A stretch of DNA of 64,000 nucleotides from Magnaporthiopsis rhizophila (Eukaryota; Ascomycota; Sordariomycetes; Magnaporthales; Magnaporthaceae): the NCBI GenBank assembly GCA_003049465.1, contig PYSS01000013.1, positions 334,360-398,359 on the forward strand, read 5' to 3'. The notes under the pieces were generated by a model that had not been told where the DNA came from, searched no databases, and was given only the letters and a program-made list of their open reading frames with translations. The position numbers were made by a program, and so were the translations under genes. Shown here piece by piece: positions 1-10,871 of this stretch. Each line of letters begins with the position of its first letter. Positions within the stretch are counted from its first letter, which is position 1.

Positions 1-654
1 TACCTGCGCGTTTGATTCTTGCAGCAGGAATGTGAAGCCCGTCTTGGTGATGGCGATGCTGCCGCCTCGTCTCTCGACCAGCCCGCCGGCCACCAGCAGC
101 TCCTTGACTGTGTCCTGCAGCTTGGATCCTCCCGAGTGTAACCTCTTGCTCGGGCGCTGGGCGAACTCGTCCCCCTCGACGCTGTTCACAACATAGTGCA
201 GGATCGCGTCCCACCGAGTGCGGGCGAACTTGTCGAGAAACGGAATGTCGACGTTTTGCGGGACCGGCAGGGAGGAGGGGACGCCAAAGGAGTTGTGGCT
301 GGAGCCGCCGCCCTCGAGGGCGAGGCGCAGCGACTTCTTGAAGTTGGGCGTCAGCGACACCTCCTGCGGTTTCTCCTTGCTCGGTGCGGTGATCAGCACG
401 ATGTGGAGGACGCGCAGAATCGAGAGAGCGTGGTCTTTGTGCTTGCGCGAGTCGGGCTTGGCCCACGTGTCTAGGTCGGCGAGGGACAGCGGCTTGGGCA
501 TGTAGAGGAGGGCCATGACGAAGGTCTTGGCCAGGCTCGGGAGCATTCGGCGGAAGATGGCGAAGGCAGTCGACGGCTGCTGGTAGAGTTTCTTAAACGT
601 GGTCCCCGACTGCCTCTCCAGGTAGTCGGAGAGGGTGATGATAGGCGCAGACAT
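1..654 (-). CDS. TFB2: TFIIH core subunit Tfb2 (p52), N-terminal part; runs off the window edge
   Basis: General transcription and DNA-repair factor IIH subunit; in the family Tfb2/p52 anchors and stimulates the XPB/Ssl2 ATPase. The reverse strand is open from ATG at 654 to the window edge (218 codons, no intron). It shows the family's opening: a SDYLE motif near residue 9, then GTTFKKLYQQPSTAFAIFRR at about 18-37, LAKTFVMALLYMPKP at about 42, the LRLALEGGG...SHNSFGVPS block in the middle, ELLVAGGLVERRGGS and finally TFLLQESNAQ. The last codon is GTA directly after CAG, so it may be the next residue (Val is expected there) or an intron donor. The C-terminal half lies outside the window. Identity is from motif recall and is strong. 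Confidence 0.93.
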   Translation of the reverse strand, partial: MSAPIITLSDYLERQSGTTFKKLYQQPSTAFAIFRRMLPSLAKTFVMALLYMPKPLSLADLDTWAKPDSRKHKDHALSILRVLHIVLITAPSKEKPQEVSLTPNFKKSLRLALEGGGSSHNSFGVPSSLPVPQNVDIPFLDKFARTRWDAILHYVVNSVEGDEFAQRPSKRLHSGGSKLQDTVKELLVAGGLVERRGGSIAITKTGFTFLLQESNAQV

Positions 655-1198
655 GACGGCGGGCGGCGGCGGCGGCGGCGGCGGCTGCGGACTACCTAGT
701 TGAGGCCGGAGAGGGCGCGTCCTTGTTCTCGGATCCGAAGCCGACTCGAGTGATGCGCCGCCTTGTGCATCCTCCGCGTTGACGCAGTCCTGGACCAAGC
801 TACCCCGGTCGGGTATCTGCAAGATCAGATACGGCGGCGGCCTAGCGGGGCTCGAAATGCATGCTCGGGAGGAAACAAATGGGGTTAAGAGGCCGTTGGG
901 ATCCAGCGGAATGGATGCTGCAGCCTGTGAGCCAGCTCTCTAAACCCGTCTCGGAGCTAACACTGGCGCACGTGCCTCTTCGCAAGGTGCATCCGTGAGT
1001 GGAGATTGGAGCTAGTTAGCCCCCACACATTATGTCACAGCGTTCCGTCTGTACCTGGTGTCTCCCATCAATGTATCATTGCCGAAGCAGCCGCTGGACT
1101 TTGCGACTTTATCAAAAGCGCCCGCCCCGCTGGTTGTCCAGAATATAACGAGCGAAAAAAGTGACTGAGTAACTGCGAGGCTGTCCAGTATCCCGACA
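655..1198. other. Intergenic, divergent promoter region between TFB2 and the thioesterase gene
   Basis: A (GGC)8 trinucleotide run begins at about 662, directly upstream of the TFB2 start, so probably in its 5' leader. Nothing else convincing; the short open frames here have no start context or family resemblance. Confidence 0.6.
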
Positions 1199-2361
1199 AT
1201 GGCAGCAAAGCAACTGAAGCCTGCGGCGTTCGTCAACGCTGTAAGTCTTGGGTCGCCTGTGCCGGGACTAGTCACTGCTGAGGCATCCTGGGTGAAGATA
1301 CAAATTGTTGCTAGCGTATGGAGACGCTTCTCCGATACTGAGTGCGTGACCCACGAACAGGTACTGAGATCGTTCTGGAAAGACTCCGGACTAGAGCCCA
1401 GGTCAGTGCATAAGCGCTCCAGCCCTAACCGTGAAGCAGACGGGATCTACGATGTACCTGCATCAGTAGTGCTTCAAGGCGCGATCCCTGAAGGTCGTGG
1501 AGTTGACAAAAGATTGACCATACTTCTTTAGACTCCTTGGAACCAACAACGTGGGCCTTTACATATACTTTGTGTCCTTGCCCCAAGCCTACGCCAATAC
1601 TTGCTGACATACACTACCCAGTTCCGCATCAGGGATGCCCAGAAGGGCAGGGTGGACTTTGAGCTGGACATCCACAAGAACCATACGGTAGGCTCTTCAC
1701 AGTGCCATGAGCCGGACTAGTCGGACTCCTGCTGACTTTGTCTGTCTGTCTGTCTGTCCGCCTTCCTGTCTGCCAGAATCGCATGAATTCCATCCACGGT
1801 GGTACTCTGGCAAGCATGGTTGACCTCGGAGGATCTCTCGCTGTGGCTTCCATGGGACTTTTTGCCACCGGCGTGTCAACGGATTTGAACGGCAAGCACA
1901 AATCCCCGTCGCATGTTCCCACACTTGCCCTCACGGGCCAAGCCTGTACCATCAGAGCCTACCTATATACTAACCGTCCTGGCCTGGATCCCTAGTGACA
2001 TACGTAAGCAGTGGCGGCGCTCCTGGCGACAAGCTTACCGGAACCGCGACCTGCGACAAGAGTAGGCATATTTGTGCGCGCATCTCCTTGTGTCTGTCTT
2101 ACCATGCTGATATCGGTTTGACATACTAGTCGGCAAGACACTAGCCTACACGACGGTGGTTTTTCAAAACGCCAAAGGAGAGTTGGCCGCCCGAGGGAGC
2201 CACACAAAGTGAGCCCGACTATGGTTCCCCGGTCAGTCGTCCATGATATCTGGAGCTGCTAACGTCGAACCAGATTCGTTGCCAAAGTGTGGCCAAAGGA
2301 CCGGCCTCTATTCGCGCTGCCCGAGGGTGTCACCGACCCAGAGGAGATAAGCGGAAACTGA
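1199..2361 (+). CDS. HotDog-fold acyl-CoA thioesterase (THEM2/Acot13-like), multi-exon
   Basis: Predicted to hydrolyse acyl-CoA thioesters. The HotDog core is clear: RVDFELDIHKNHTNRMNSIHGGTL spans an intron, with the family HGGTxAxxxD segment (IHGGTLASMVDLGGSLAVAS), then STDLN/VTYVSSGG, GDKLTGTATCDK, and ARGSHTKFVAKVW near the end. Confident introns are 1688-1776, 1892-1995, 2062-2129 and 2209-2273; the phases across them agree and the frame ends at TGA 2359-2361. The 1892 intron has a GC donor (G|GCAAGC) and restores STDLN-VTY only if spliced there. The 5' part is less certain: ATG 1199 gives MAAKQLKPAAFVNA, followed by a likely in-frame intron 1241-1297 and one or two further introns between about 1406 and 1621. 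One consistent model gives 195 aa. Convergent with the dehydrogenase downstream. Confidence 0.85.
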
Positions 2362-2852
2362 TTGAGTCCAATGGCGCAAAATCAGACCAAGATGCGGATG
2401 CGTAGATATATAGACTCCATGTTGTAGACAACCAAGATCAAATTTATGGCAATACCGGAGAAAGCAGGAGAGTGGAATGCGATAGACCGGAAGTTGGGAG
2501 CAAAGGCAATAAGAACACTAAGCATGGGGACTTGGTAAAACCGACGGGAGATTTCACCACTCCCATCCGCCACCCAGCGTTCTATGATGGGCATGTAGAA
2601 CCGCAATACAGGTGCCTGTCTATGGTGTGTGCAAACACCTGAATGGCCGGGTGAATGCGCCTCGACCCCTGGTCACGGTGGCGTGATTCTCGATAGGCGG
2701 CTGAAACCGCATGCACACGACTGGCCACCCGGTATATATCGCACGCTACCTACCTATATATGTATATCGCACAGGTCACCATTCGGCAGACAAATACCCC
2801 ACCGCCACCCAAAACTCTCGCCTGCTCGCTCGCTCGCTCGCTCACTCCCCAT
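2362..2852. other. Convergent intergenic spacer
   Basis: Lies between the 3' ends of the thioesterase (+) and dehydrogenase (-) genes, so it should hold both 3' UTRs. A short CTCG-type tetranucleotide run sits at about 2820-2845. No gene seen. Confidence 0.6.
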
Positions 2853-4040
2853 TCACGAAGAAGCAGCCGCGTGGGCTCTGCTAATCTCCTCATTAGGCCC
2901 CGCGATCAGGACCTTGATGACCTGCCCCTCCTTGACCTTGTTGAACGCGTCCTCGGCCTGGCCAAACGCGACAGTCTCGCTGATGAGGGCCTTGAGGTTG
3001 ACCTTGCCCTGCGCGACCAGGTCGATGGCGAGCTTGTAGTCGCCGCTGCCGTAGCGGAACGAGCCGCTGGCCGTCACCTCCTTAACGCACAGCGCCATGA
3101 TGGGGAAGGTGATGTCGGCGCGGCCCATGCCGCCCTGCACGTAGCGGCCGCCGACGCGGACGGCGTGCAGGCTGGCCTGGATGGAGGGCTCGGCGCCGCT
3201 GGCGTCGATGACGACGTCCGCGCCCCCGTTGGCCCCCAAGCCGGCGGCCTCGATGATGCCCCGCGCGTTCTCCTCGGGCGTCACGCGGCGCGACAGGTAC
3301 GTGTGCGTGGCGGCGATCTTGCGGGCGACGTCGAGCTTTGCGGACACGATGTCGACGCTGACGACGACGGAGGCGCCAAAAGCCCGCGCGACGGCGGCGC
3401 ACAGCAACCCCACGGGGCCCGCGCCCATGACGACGACCGACTCGCCTGGCCGGACGTTGGCCTGGCGCGCAATGTGGACGCCGACGGCCAGCGGCTCGAT
3501 CAGCGCGCCCTCCTGCAAGCTGACGGACTCGGGCAGGCTGTAGCAAAAGTCTGCGGGCGCGGCCCAGAATCCGGCGAGCGTGCCGTCGTAGGGCGGGGTG
3601 GCGGCGAAGCGCATGTCCGGGCAGAGGTTGTACTTGCCGCCCAGGCAGGCCGGGCAGCGACGGCACGGGTAGCCCGGTTCGAGGGCGACGCGGTCGCCGA
3701 CGGACAGCGTCTTGACGGCGGACCCGACCTTCACCACGGTCCCCGCAGACTCGTGGCCCAGCACCATGGGCGACTTGACGACGAAGTTGCCGATGGCGCC
3801 GTGCTGCCAGTAGTGCACGTCGGACCCGCAGATGCCCGTGTAGTTGACGGCGACGAGGACATCATGCTCCGTCGCCAGCTCGGGCACGGGACGCTCCTCA
3901 AAGCAGACGTCGTGGGGCTTGTTGAGGATGAAGGAGAGATTCTGGGTTGGAAAGTGGTTAGTGTGTTTGTGTTGGTGATGACGACAAGTGGCGCGGGGTT
4001 CTGGCTTCCTTACAGACTTGCCCTCTGTCGGCGACGCCAT
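2853..4040 (-). CDS. Xylitol (D-xylulose reductase)/polyol dehydrogenase, zinc MDR family
   Basis: NAD-dependent oxidation of xylitol to D-xylulose, or of a related polyol, in the fungal pentose pathway; cytosolic. One intron, 4013-3942 (72 bp, GTAAGG...CAG with a CTAAC branch site), which is in frame and so hides inside a continuous ORF; removing it joins MASPTEGKS to NLSFILNKPHDV and gives 371 aa. Visible motifs: catalytic-zinc region GICGSDVHYW and GHESAGT, structural-zinc cysteines in PCRRCPACLGGKYNLC, Rossmann motif GAGPVGLLCA followed by VSVDI, whose Asp fits NAD(H) rather than NADP(H), and GSFRYGSGDY typical of sorbitol/xylitol dehydrogenases. Length is slightly above the usual 355-365 because of a C-terminal tail ending HAAASS. 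Sorbitol or L-arabinitol dehydrogenase are the alternatives; substrate cannot be fixed from motifs. Confidence 0.92.
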   Translation of the reverse strand: MASPTEGKSVRKPEPRATCRHHQHKHTNHFPTQNLSFILNKPHDVCFEERPVPELATEHDVLVAVNYTGICGSDVHYWQHGAIGNFVVKSPMVLGHESAGTVVKVGSAVKTLSVGDRVALEPGYPCRRCPACLGGKYNLCPDMRFAATPPYDGTLAGFWAAPADFCYSLPESVSLQEGALIEPLAVGVHIARQANVRPGESVVVMGAGPVGLLCAAVARAFGASVVVSVDIVSAKLDVARKIAATHTYLSRRVTPEENARGIIEAAGLGANGGADVVIDASGAEPSIQASLHAVRVGGRYVQGGMGRADITFPIMALCVKEVTASGSFRYGSGDYKLAIDLVAQGKVNLKALISETVAFGQAEDAFNKVKEGQVIKVLIAGPNEEISRAHAAASS

Positions 4041-4283
4041 GGTGACGGTGAGCTCTCGAGACTGAGGGGTGTGTTTGTTTTAGAAACAGCAGAGTCAAGC
4101 GGGAGGGAGAAGGCAACAGCAGATCCTTGTTTTGGTCAAGTAGTCCAGGAGTGAGCTGAAACGGAAATTTGATGGAGAGATATTCTGTGGTCACAAGTAC
4201 AGGCAGTAAGGAAAGACGCAGGCGAAATGGGGGAAGGCCGCCCCAACTCCTTTTTCTACAGACACCTCCATGACGGAGCCCGA

Positions 4284-4290
4284 TTTTATA
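4284..4290 (-). promoter_or_regulatory. TATA box of the polyol dehydrogenase gene
   Basis: TATAAAA on the reverse strand, about 244 bp upstream of the ATG. The leader between them is pyrimidine-rich on the sense strand, as in strongly expressed fungal genes. Inferred from position. Confidence 0.5.
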
Positions 4291-4636
4291 TCATGGGATC
4301 GAGCAGAAAAAAAAAAAAAAAAAGCCCGCGCGTGGTTTCCCGCGCCAACCCGCATCCCACATGTCTTGGACTTGCCACATTCAGACAGAAAGCTCGCTGT
4401 GTGGGATGCCAGTGTGGATGGGATGGGCAGACAGTGTGTGTACCACCGCCCTGGCTCTTACAGCCCGATGATATGCGAATTTTTTCGCTGTCGATGGCGG
4501 GGAGCTCCCACCATGAGCTGCAGCTTTGTCGCGACAACCACGGCCGACCCCACCAATCCAAGTAGCGCGGCTTGCTCACTGTCTGGCCCGCAAGTCGAGA
4601 AGCTCCAGGAGCTCCAGAACGTCTTGTCTTTGCTAT

Positions 4637-4642
4637 TTAGCC
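4637..4642 (-). promoter_or_regulatory. GGCTAA motif (XlnR/Xyr1-type site), first copy
   Basis: GGCTAA on the dehydrogenase sense strand, about 600 bp upstream of its ATG. This hexamer is the known core for the xylanase regulator XlnR/Xyr1, which controls xylose-catabolic genes in Aspergillus and Trichoderma. A 6-mer occurs often by chance, so function is inferred. Confidence 0.3.
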
Positions 4643-4935
4643 GGCGAGCTGGGGACTTCAGCCGCACCAATGGCAGCTTGAGCCGATGCCGGCGCCGCTC
4701 GACCGCCGGCGTTGGAAACGGAGACTCCGACTCGAGGCTGGGCATTCTGGGGGCGGATGCGTGATGTCAATGATATCACATCTTGTGCCGTGTGGACGCT
4801 TCTGTAATGGGAGGGCTGGGCAGAAGCAGAGTTTCTGGAGGCTTGAACCGGACAGAAAGGATATCTTTGAACGGCGCAAGTCGGACCCTGGAGCTCCAAT
4901 CGTCACGCCGCGCAATTGGCCAGCTGGCCCCATAA

Positions 4936-4941
4936 TTAGCC
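4936..4941 (-). promoter_or_regulatory. GGCTAA motif (XlnR/Xyr1-type site), second copy
   Basis: Second GGCTAA on the same strand, about 900 bp upstream of the dehydrogenase ATG and 160 bp from the divergent PIG-U start. Same caveat as the first copy. Confidence 0.25.
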
Positions 4942-5099
4942 TGCCGTGCACCTATCAAAATTGTGGCTCCAATTGCGTCGTGGCCGAGACTTGACTTGAC
5001 AGCCACATGCTTGATGCGACAACACAAAACACCCCAACGCCAAACCCCCAGCCGCCTACCTAGCCTTGCTGTCGAGGCCATGGGGGACTGCGCAAGGCA

Positions 5100-6617
5100 A
5101 TGAATGCAGGAATAATGACACCCGGGAGCACAGCGGGCCTGTACGCGGCCGCGGCCGCCCTGCGGCTGGCCCTCTTCACCCTCTTCCCGGGCCTGCCTGA
5201 CCTCCTGACTGGCCGCGTCGAGATCTCTACCCCGGTGTCCAGCTTCAAGCGACGTGCGTGCTCCGCTCCTTCCTCTCCAGCCCACCTAGATACGTGCCAT
5301 ATAACCAACTACCTAGGTCACCTCCTCCCGCCCACCAGTGCAAGAAGGCCTGTTCCTCTACAACCACAACGTCTCCCCCTACGACGGCGGCGTCTACCAC
5401 CAGGCGCCGCTCCTCCTCCCGCTCTTCTCCCTCCTCCCAGACGTCTCGGCCTACCCCATCTTCACCTCGCTGCTCTACGTCGCCGTCGACCTCGCGAGCG
5501 CCCATGCCCTCCACCGCATCGCCGACTCGGGCGAGGCCGGCTGGTCGGCGCGCTTCAAGTCCCCGCGCCGGGCCACGAGGTGGGGTGGCGCCGTCGTCGC
5601 TGCTTTGTGAGTCGCCCGTGTCGTACAGAATCGGAAACTCGCACGCTCTTTCTTTTGAAGCAGTCAGTCCAGGGCTGACCCGGCCCGTTTTCTTTGTGCA
5701 GATACCTGTTTAGCCCCTTCACCATCGCGACCTGCGTCGGCCGCTCGACCAGCGTCTTCACCACCTGCGCCATCCTCAACGCCATAGCCAAGGCCGTCTC
5801 GGGCCGCCCGGTGGCCGCCATGGTCGCGCTCTCGTTCGCGTCCTACCTCTCCATGTACCCGCTGCTGCTGCTGCCGCCCCTCCTCGTGCTCGCCTACGAC
5901 CGCCAGCCGCCCGCGACCCCGTCGTCCCTGGCCACCTCGTCCTCGCCCTCGTCCTCGCGGCACGGGCGGCGATGCGTCTCGTCGTCGCCCCTGACCTTTG
6001 CCGGTGTCGGCGTCGGCGTCGTGTCGGCCGTACTCCTCGCCCTGCTGTCGCTCTCGTACCTCGTCACGTCCATGTCGTGGGAGTTCCTCCCGTCCACGTA
6101 CGGTGTGCAGCTGACGCTCGCGGACCTGGCCCCCAACGTCGGCCTGTGGTGGTACTTTTTCATCGAGATGTTCGACTCGTTCCGCTCCTTCTTTCTGGCC
6201 GTCTTTTGGCTGCACCTAGCCGCCTACGTCGGCGGCGTCACCATCCGCATCCGCTCGCAGCCCCTGGCCGCCATGGTGATCCTGCTCGGTCTCCTCGCCA
6301 TCTTCAAGCCGTACCCGTCCGTGGCCGACACGTCACTGTTTCTAGGTCTGTTGCCGCTCTTCAGGCACATTTTCCCGCTGATGCGCTACTCCTTCGTCGT
6401 CGGCGCCACCGTCGCCTACACCGTGTTTCTCGGCCCGGCCTTTTATTATTTGTGGATCTACGCGGGCAGCGGCAACGCAAACTTCTTCTACGCAATCACC
6501 CTGGTCTGGGCCCTTGTGCAGAGCCTGCTGGTCAGCGATCTCACCTTTGCCGTGCTGCGGGACGAGTGGGAGCTTGACAGGCCCGAGATGGCAGGGAAGG
6601 AGATACGGCAGATCTGA
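5100..6617 (+). CDS. GPI transamidase subunit PIG-U / Gab1
   Basis: Multi-pass ER membrane subunit of the GPI transamidase, which attaches GPI anchors to secretory proteins. Exons 5100-5253, 5339-5606 and 5702-6617 join cleanly: FKR|LQEGLFLYNHNVSPYDGG across the first intron (85 bp) and VVAAL|YLFSPFTIATCVGR across the second (95 bp). Family hallmarks are EGLFLYNHNVSPYDGGVYHQ, LFSPFTIATCVGRSTSVFT and a C-terminal FLGLLPLF/FLGPAFYYLWIYAGSGNANF region, plus repeated hydrophobic helices. The encoded protein is about 445 aa, in the usual range. Start is ATG 5100; a second ATG at 5115 is possible and would shorten it by five residues. Stop TGA 6615-6617. Divergent from the polyol dehydrogenase and convergent with the tRNA synthetase. 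Confidence 0.93.
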
Positions 6618-7015
6618 GGGCAGCAATACTCGCTAGGCACTTATTTTGCCGTGGTGCTACTTGGAAAAGTACCGTGTCGGCCAGGTGGCTTTACAATATA
6701 AACAGACGGCCACAAGCCGCATTTCGAGTTATAGGACCAGAACACCAGAGACAGACTCATTTGATAGGAGGTCCGGGAGGCCCGGGAGTTCCGGCGTATT
6801 TCTGACGCCGCAAGACTCGAAAATAAAGCAATAAAATGGGGTGTTATCAAGTGCGTGCTGCTTCACTTTTTATACAGGATCGACCCCGAGCCTAGGTGCC
6901 GTCTTCTTACAAATCATCTCGTAGTCTAGGCCAATAACGCCCGCGAGGAAAAGTAGATTGGATCACGATCCTTCCCCGATCCGACCGCGAGAAAAACGTT
7001 ATCTTCTCGCAGCCT
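6618..7015. other. Convergent spacer with AATAAA signal
   Basis: Holds the 3' ends of PIG-U (+) and the isoleucyl-tRNA synthetase (-). AATAAA at 6822-6827 and AATAAAA at 6830-6836, about 205-215 bp after the PIG-U stop, are plausible polyadenylation signals. No gene seen. Confidence 0.5.
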
Positions 7016-10000
7016 TTATTTTTCCCTGTCGTTGCCTCCCAGCCCGTGGCGCACCAGTTCCGACACGGCACGGGCCTCTATCTGCCGCATTACCCGCCGA
7101 TCAGACTCTTCGTTTGCGCGGACAATGCCATCGCACCGGTCGCACAGCCCATCCTTCTCGGGCGCCACGTATCTCCAGCAGCGGGAGCACTTGTGGTCCA
7201 CGGGGTGCCTAACGACGGCCTTGACGACAGCACCGCTGCCCTCGAGCCGAGCCTCGGCGACAAACTCCCAGCCCGGGATGCGGTCGGCGGCGACATCCTT
7301 CTCCGAAAACGACCACTGCCGCGGCGGTGGTGGCGGCGGCGCGGCGTCCCCGCCGGATGACGACGAGTCGACGATGCGGAGGGCCGAGACGACGAACAAT
7401 CTGGCCAGCTGCTCCTCGCCCAGGAGGTGCAAGGCGTCGAGCGCGCGCGCGTCGGCCGTCAGGAGCGTCACGTCGCTCTGGAGCGACTGCCCGATCTTCT
7501 TGTTGACCCGGCCCTGCTCGGACGCCGCGTTGGTGGCGGTGCGCGCCGCGTTGATCGCCAGCTGGGCCGCCCGGAGCTGCGACCGGTCGATGGTGAGCAG
7601 CGATGGGTCAACTAGGGGCGCGTCATATAGCACTCGGGCAGGATGGCAGATCTTGCTATGAAGCGGTAGGAACAGGATGGAGTTAGAAACAGATATATCC
7701 ATCTCCATGTGGCTCATAAAAGAAATGTCAGGGATGGAAACCTACGATTCGAGCCAGAGGGGAGCATGGTCCCACGCCTCCTCCACCAGCAGCGGTGCCA
7801 CTGGGGCCAGCATCCTGCAGAAGCCGTCAAAGATGGGTGTGATCGCGCCGTCCCCGACGTTGTCGCAGTAAAGCTTATCCTTGACCGCCTCGAGGTAAAC
7901 GGCGGACAGGTGGTGGGAAACCCAGAAGTTGATGGCGGCGATGCCCTTGTAGAACTCAAACGAGTCGTAGTGCTTGGCCACCGTGGCCATGGTGTCGCTC
8001 AGGTGCATGAGCGCCATCTGGTCGACGGTGTCATATGGAGATTCAGCCCATGCTAACGACGGCCGGGGTTCTTCCATGGAGCCGAGGAGCATCTTGAGGA
8101 TCGAGCGGTACTTCTTGAGCATCGAGTGCACCGACGCGAGCGCCGTCTCGCCTATCACCACGTCCTTGGTGTAGTCGGCGCTCGCGGCCCACAACCTCAA
8201 CGCGTCGGCACCAAGGGCATCATATTGCTTTACAGGAGCGTCCTGACCCTCATGTGCCACGTCGGGCTTCTTGGACTTTTTATTCAGCTTCAGAGGGGGC
8301 AACAGCCTGCCCTCTATGACCTCGGTCGGAGAGATGACGTTGCCGAGCGATTTAGACATCTTCCTCCCCTTGCTGTCCAGTGTAAAGCCATGGGTCACAA
8401 GGGTCCTGAACGGCGCCTCCGCCGACCGGCCCTCCCCCTCGACGGCGACCCGCGTCAGGAGGCTAGACTGGAACCAACCCCGGTGCTGGTCTGTGCCCTC
8501 GAGGTACACATCTGCGGGCTCCGACGTCGCCGTCTGTTGCGTCCAGCTGCTACCGCTGTCGAACCAGACGTCCATGGTGTCGGTACCCCTCCTCAGCACG
8601 CGTCCGTCCCGGAGCTCCTCGGGGATCCACGCGGGTTCATCGGGTGCGTCGGACCACCAGGAGTCAACCTTGCGCTTCTCGATGGTCTTGATTATATGGT
8701 CGATGACAGCATCGGTCATGATGGCCTCGCCGGTCGCGTCGTCGTACAGGGCTGGGATCGGCACGCCCCAGGCGCGCTGCCGGGAGATGCACCACTCGCT
8801 ACGGCCCTTGATGAAGCTCTCGAGCCGCGTGCGTCCCGCGGCGGGGAAGAAACGGACAAGCGCGAGTGCGTCGAGCGCCGGCTGCTTGATGGACCCGACG
8901 TCGGCGAACCACTGGGCCGTGGCCCGCACCACGATGGGCTGCTTGGTGCGCCAGTCGTAGGGGTACTTGTGGCGGTGCTTGTGTGAGTGCAAGACGTCGT
9001 CGCCGAGGAGCTGCAGCACTACCTTGCTGCCGCCCTTCAGCGCGTCCGCACCGCCACCCGAGCGGGGGAGGTCCGGGAAGAGGCGGCAGACCTCCTCAGT
9101 GAACAGGCCCGCATCGCCAATGGCCGACACGGTGGGAAGACCAAGCGGTGTGCAGACGTCGTAGTCGTCGAAGCCGTGGCCAGGCGCCAGGTGCACAAGC
9201 CCAGAACCGGACTCGGCCGAAACGAAATCGGCGTGGATGACGGGCTGCGGCTTGGCGTCAGCCCCCTGGAGGCGGTTTGTGTAGGTCATGTCCTTGAGTT
9301 CGCTGCCCTTGAGAGAGGAGACAAGCACCTCAGGCGGCGCCTCCTCCAAGCCACATGCGGCCGTGATTCTCTCGAGCGCGTCCTCGCCAATGACAAGGGC
9401 ATCTTCACCAGGCTTGACAACCATATAGTTGAGATCGTCATGCACTGCAACCGCCTGGTTCGCAGGCAGGGTCCAGGGCGTTGTCGTCCAGATGACGAGC
9501 TTCAAGCGGTCGATTCCCGCCAGGCGGCCGCCTGCGTCGCAGACGGGGAGCTTGACGTAGGCGGCAGTCGACTGATGGTTTTCGTTGTACTCGAGCTCGG
9601 CCTCAGCCAGGGCAGTGCGCGACGACGGAGACCAGTAGACAGGTTTGTGGCGGCGCTGGATGAGGCCCCGGGCGGCCATGCGGCGAAATAGGCGGAGCTG
9701 GGCGGCAACATAGGCCGGCTGCATAGTGGTCCAGTGAGCGTTCCAGTCGGCCATGACGCCAAAGGACCGGAATTCGCGCATCTGCGCCAGCACCGTGTCC
9801 TTGGCGAGGTTGCGTGCTAGTTTACGGATTCGGGAGGGGTCCATGTCTTGAGGCAGCGCCGCTGGCTCCTGGGCGCCATCACTGCTCGCCTTCTGGCGGC
9901 CGGCGAGCGCCTTGAGCTCGATTGGCAGGCCGTGGCAGTCCCACCCGGGGCGGTAATGCACTCGGTAACCTGTCGCAAGTAGCAGCAAGCCCGAACGGCC

Positions 10001-10433
10001 CTTGAGGTTAGACACGGCGCCTAGAGCTTCCTCCACATCCGGCCCCCGTCAGGGGTCAGAGTCCACTACGCCTCGGGCCACAAGCACACCTTGCTGGACC
10101 TTGACCCTCAGGATCATATCCTTGAGCAGCTTGTTGAGGGCATGGCCGACGTGAAGCTGGCCGTTCGCATACGGCGGGCCATCATGGAGGACAAAGGGGC
10201 GGTTGGCTGGCCGGTGCACGGCCTGCCAGCGGTATAGATCATCGGCACATTTCCGTATGAACCTCTGGCGCAGCTCGGGCTCGGGACGTACCCTGCGCGA
10301 TGAGATATACCCAGTGGCAAGCAGGTCAGCATGCCATTCATGCCCTTTCCACCGAGCACAGAGTTTGTGGCGCCACTCACGGGAAGGTCGTTCTGGGCAA
10401 CTGAAGCGACAACGCCCATTTACTGCTACCCAT
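7016..10433 (-). CDS. ISM1: Isoleucyl-tRNA synthetase, mitochondrial (class I)
   Basis: Charges mitochondrial tRNA-Ile. Four exons: 10433-10381, 10292-10090, 9969-7746 and 7655-7016; they sum to 3,120 nt, giving 1,039 aa in frame. Start ATG 10433 (context GAGACCATGG, in-frame TGA just upstream) encodes MGSSKWALSLQLPRTTFP, and splicing 10380-10293 (GTGAGT...GCAG) produces FP|VRPEPELR, the expected mitochondrial IleRS N-terminus. Motifs: HIGH box as HVGH, GWDCHGLPIELKAL, editing-domain TTPWTLPANQA, KMSKS as GRKMSKSLGN, and a C-terminal zinc finger CSRCW...CDRC near the end. A bacterial-type IleRS with this zinc tail and a leader fits a mitochondrial rather than cytosolic enzyme. The remaining introns are 10089-9970 and 7745-7656. 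Divergent from the next gene at 10872. Confidence 0.95.
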
Positions 10434-10871
10434 GGTCTCTCATGTACGCATTCTGAGCACAGGAGCTTCTGTGGTTGGCTGGATTTCGCTGGCAGCTCTC
10501 GACGGCGATGGCCTTTTTTTTTTTTTTTTTTTTTTTTTGCTCGACCGTGATCCGTCGCAATTGATTGTGGGGCCTTCTGGCAATGCGCCCAATCAGCCCC
10601 CCAATGGACCACTCTAGCGTCATGCACAGTGATGTAAGCCGGAACCAGAGGAGAGCTCTAGCTTCAACGTCTCCCCTCAATCAAAATAGCTTCATGCCGT
10701 GAACTGCATGCTAACAGCAGAGACATGCAGTTTGCTTCGAGATATTTTCCATGATATCTGAAGCTCATCCCTGTCTTTGTCCTCCGTTCAAACGCAGATG
10801 CAACGTCGAGCTCCAAATGCCGTGACAGTCGCTATCTCCGAGCCGCCCGAGTTCTCCGACGTCACCATAAC
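10434..10871. other. Divergent promoter region with a long T-run
   Basis: Between the synthetase and the acidic-protein gene. A T-run of about 28 starts at 10511. Reading through this run on the reverse strand creates a spurious poly-lysine ORF, which is why the synthetase start was placed downstream of it. Confidence 0.6.

Larger units (their letters stand above)
4041..5099. other. Divergent promoter region, dehydrogenase / PIG-U
   Basis: About 1.06 kb between two divergent starts. It contains an A-run of about 18 at 4305-4322, the TATA box and the two GGCTAA motifs listed separately. No coding sequence recognised. Confidence 0.6.

Noticed and set aside
2760..4154. 464-codon forward frame
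   Set aside because: Antisense shadow of the GC3-rich xylitol dehydrogenase.
10434..10627. Upstream in-frame extension of the isoleucyl-tRNA synthetase with a poly-lysine run
   Set aside because: It translates a T/A homopolymer; a spliced start at 10433 gives the family N-terminus and a perfect exon sum.
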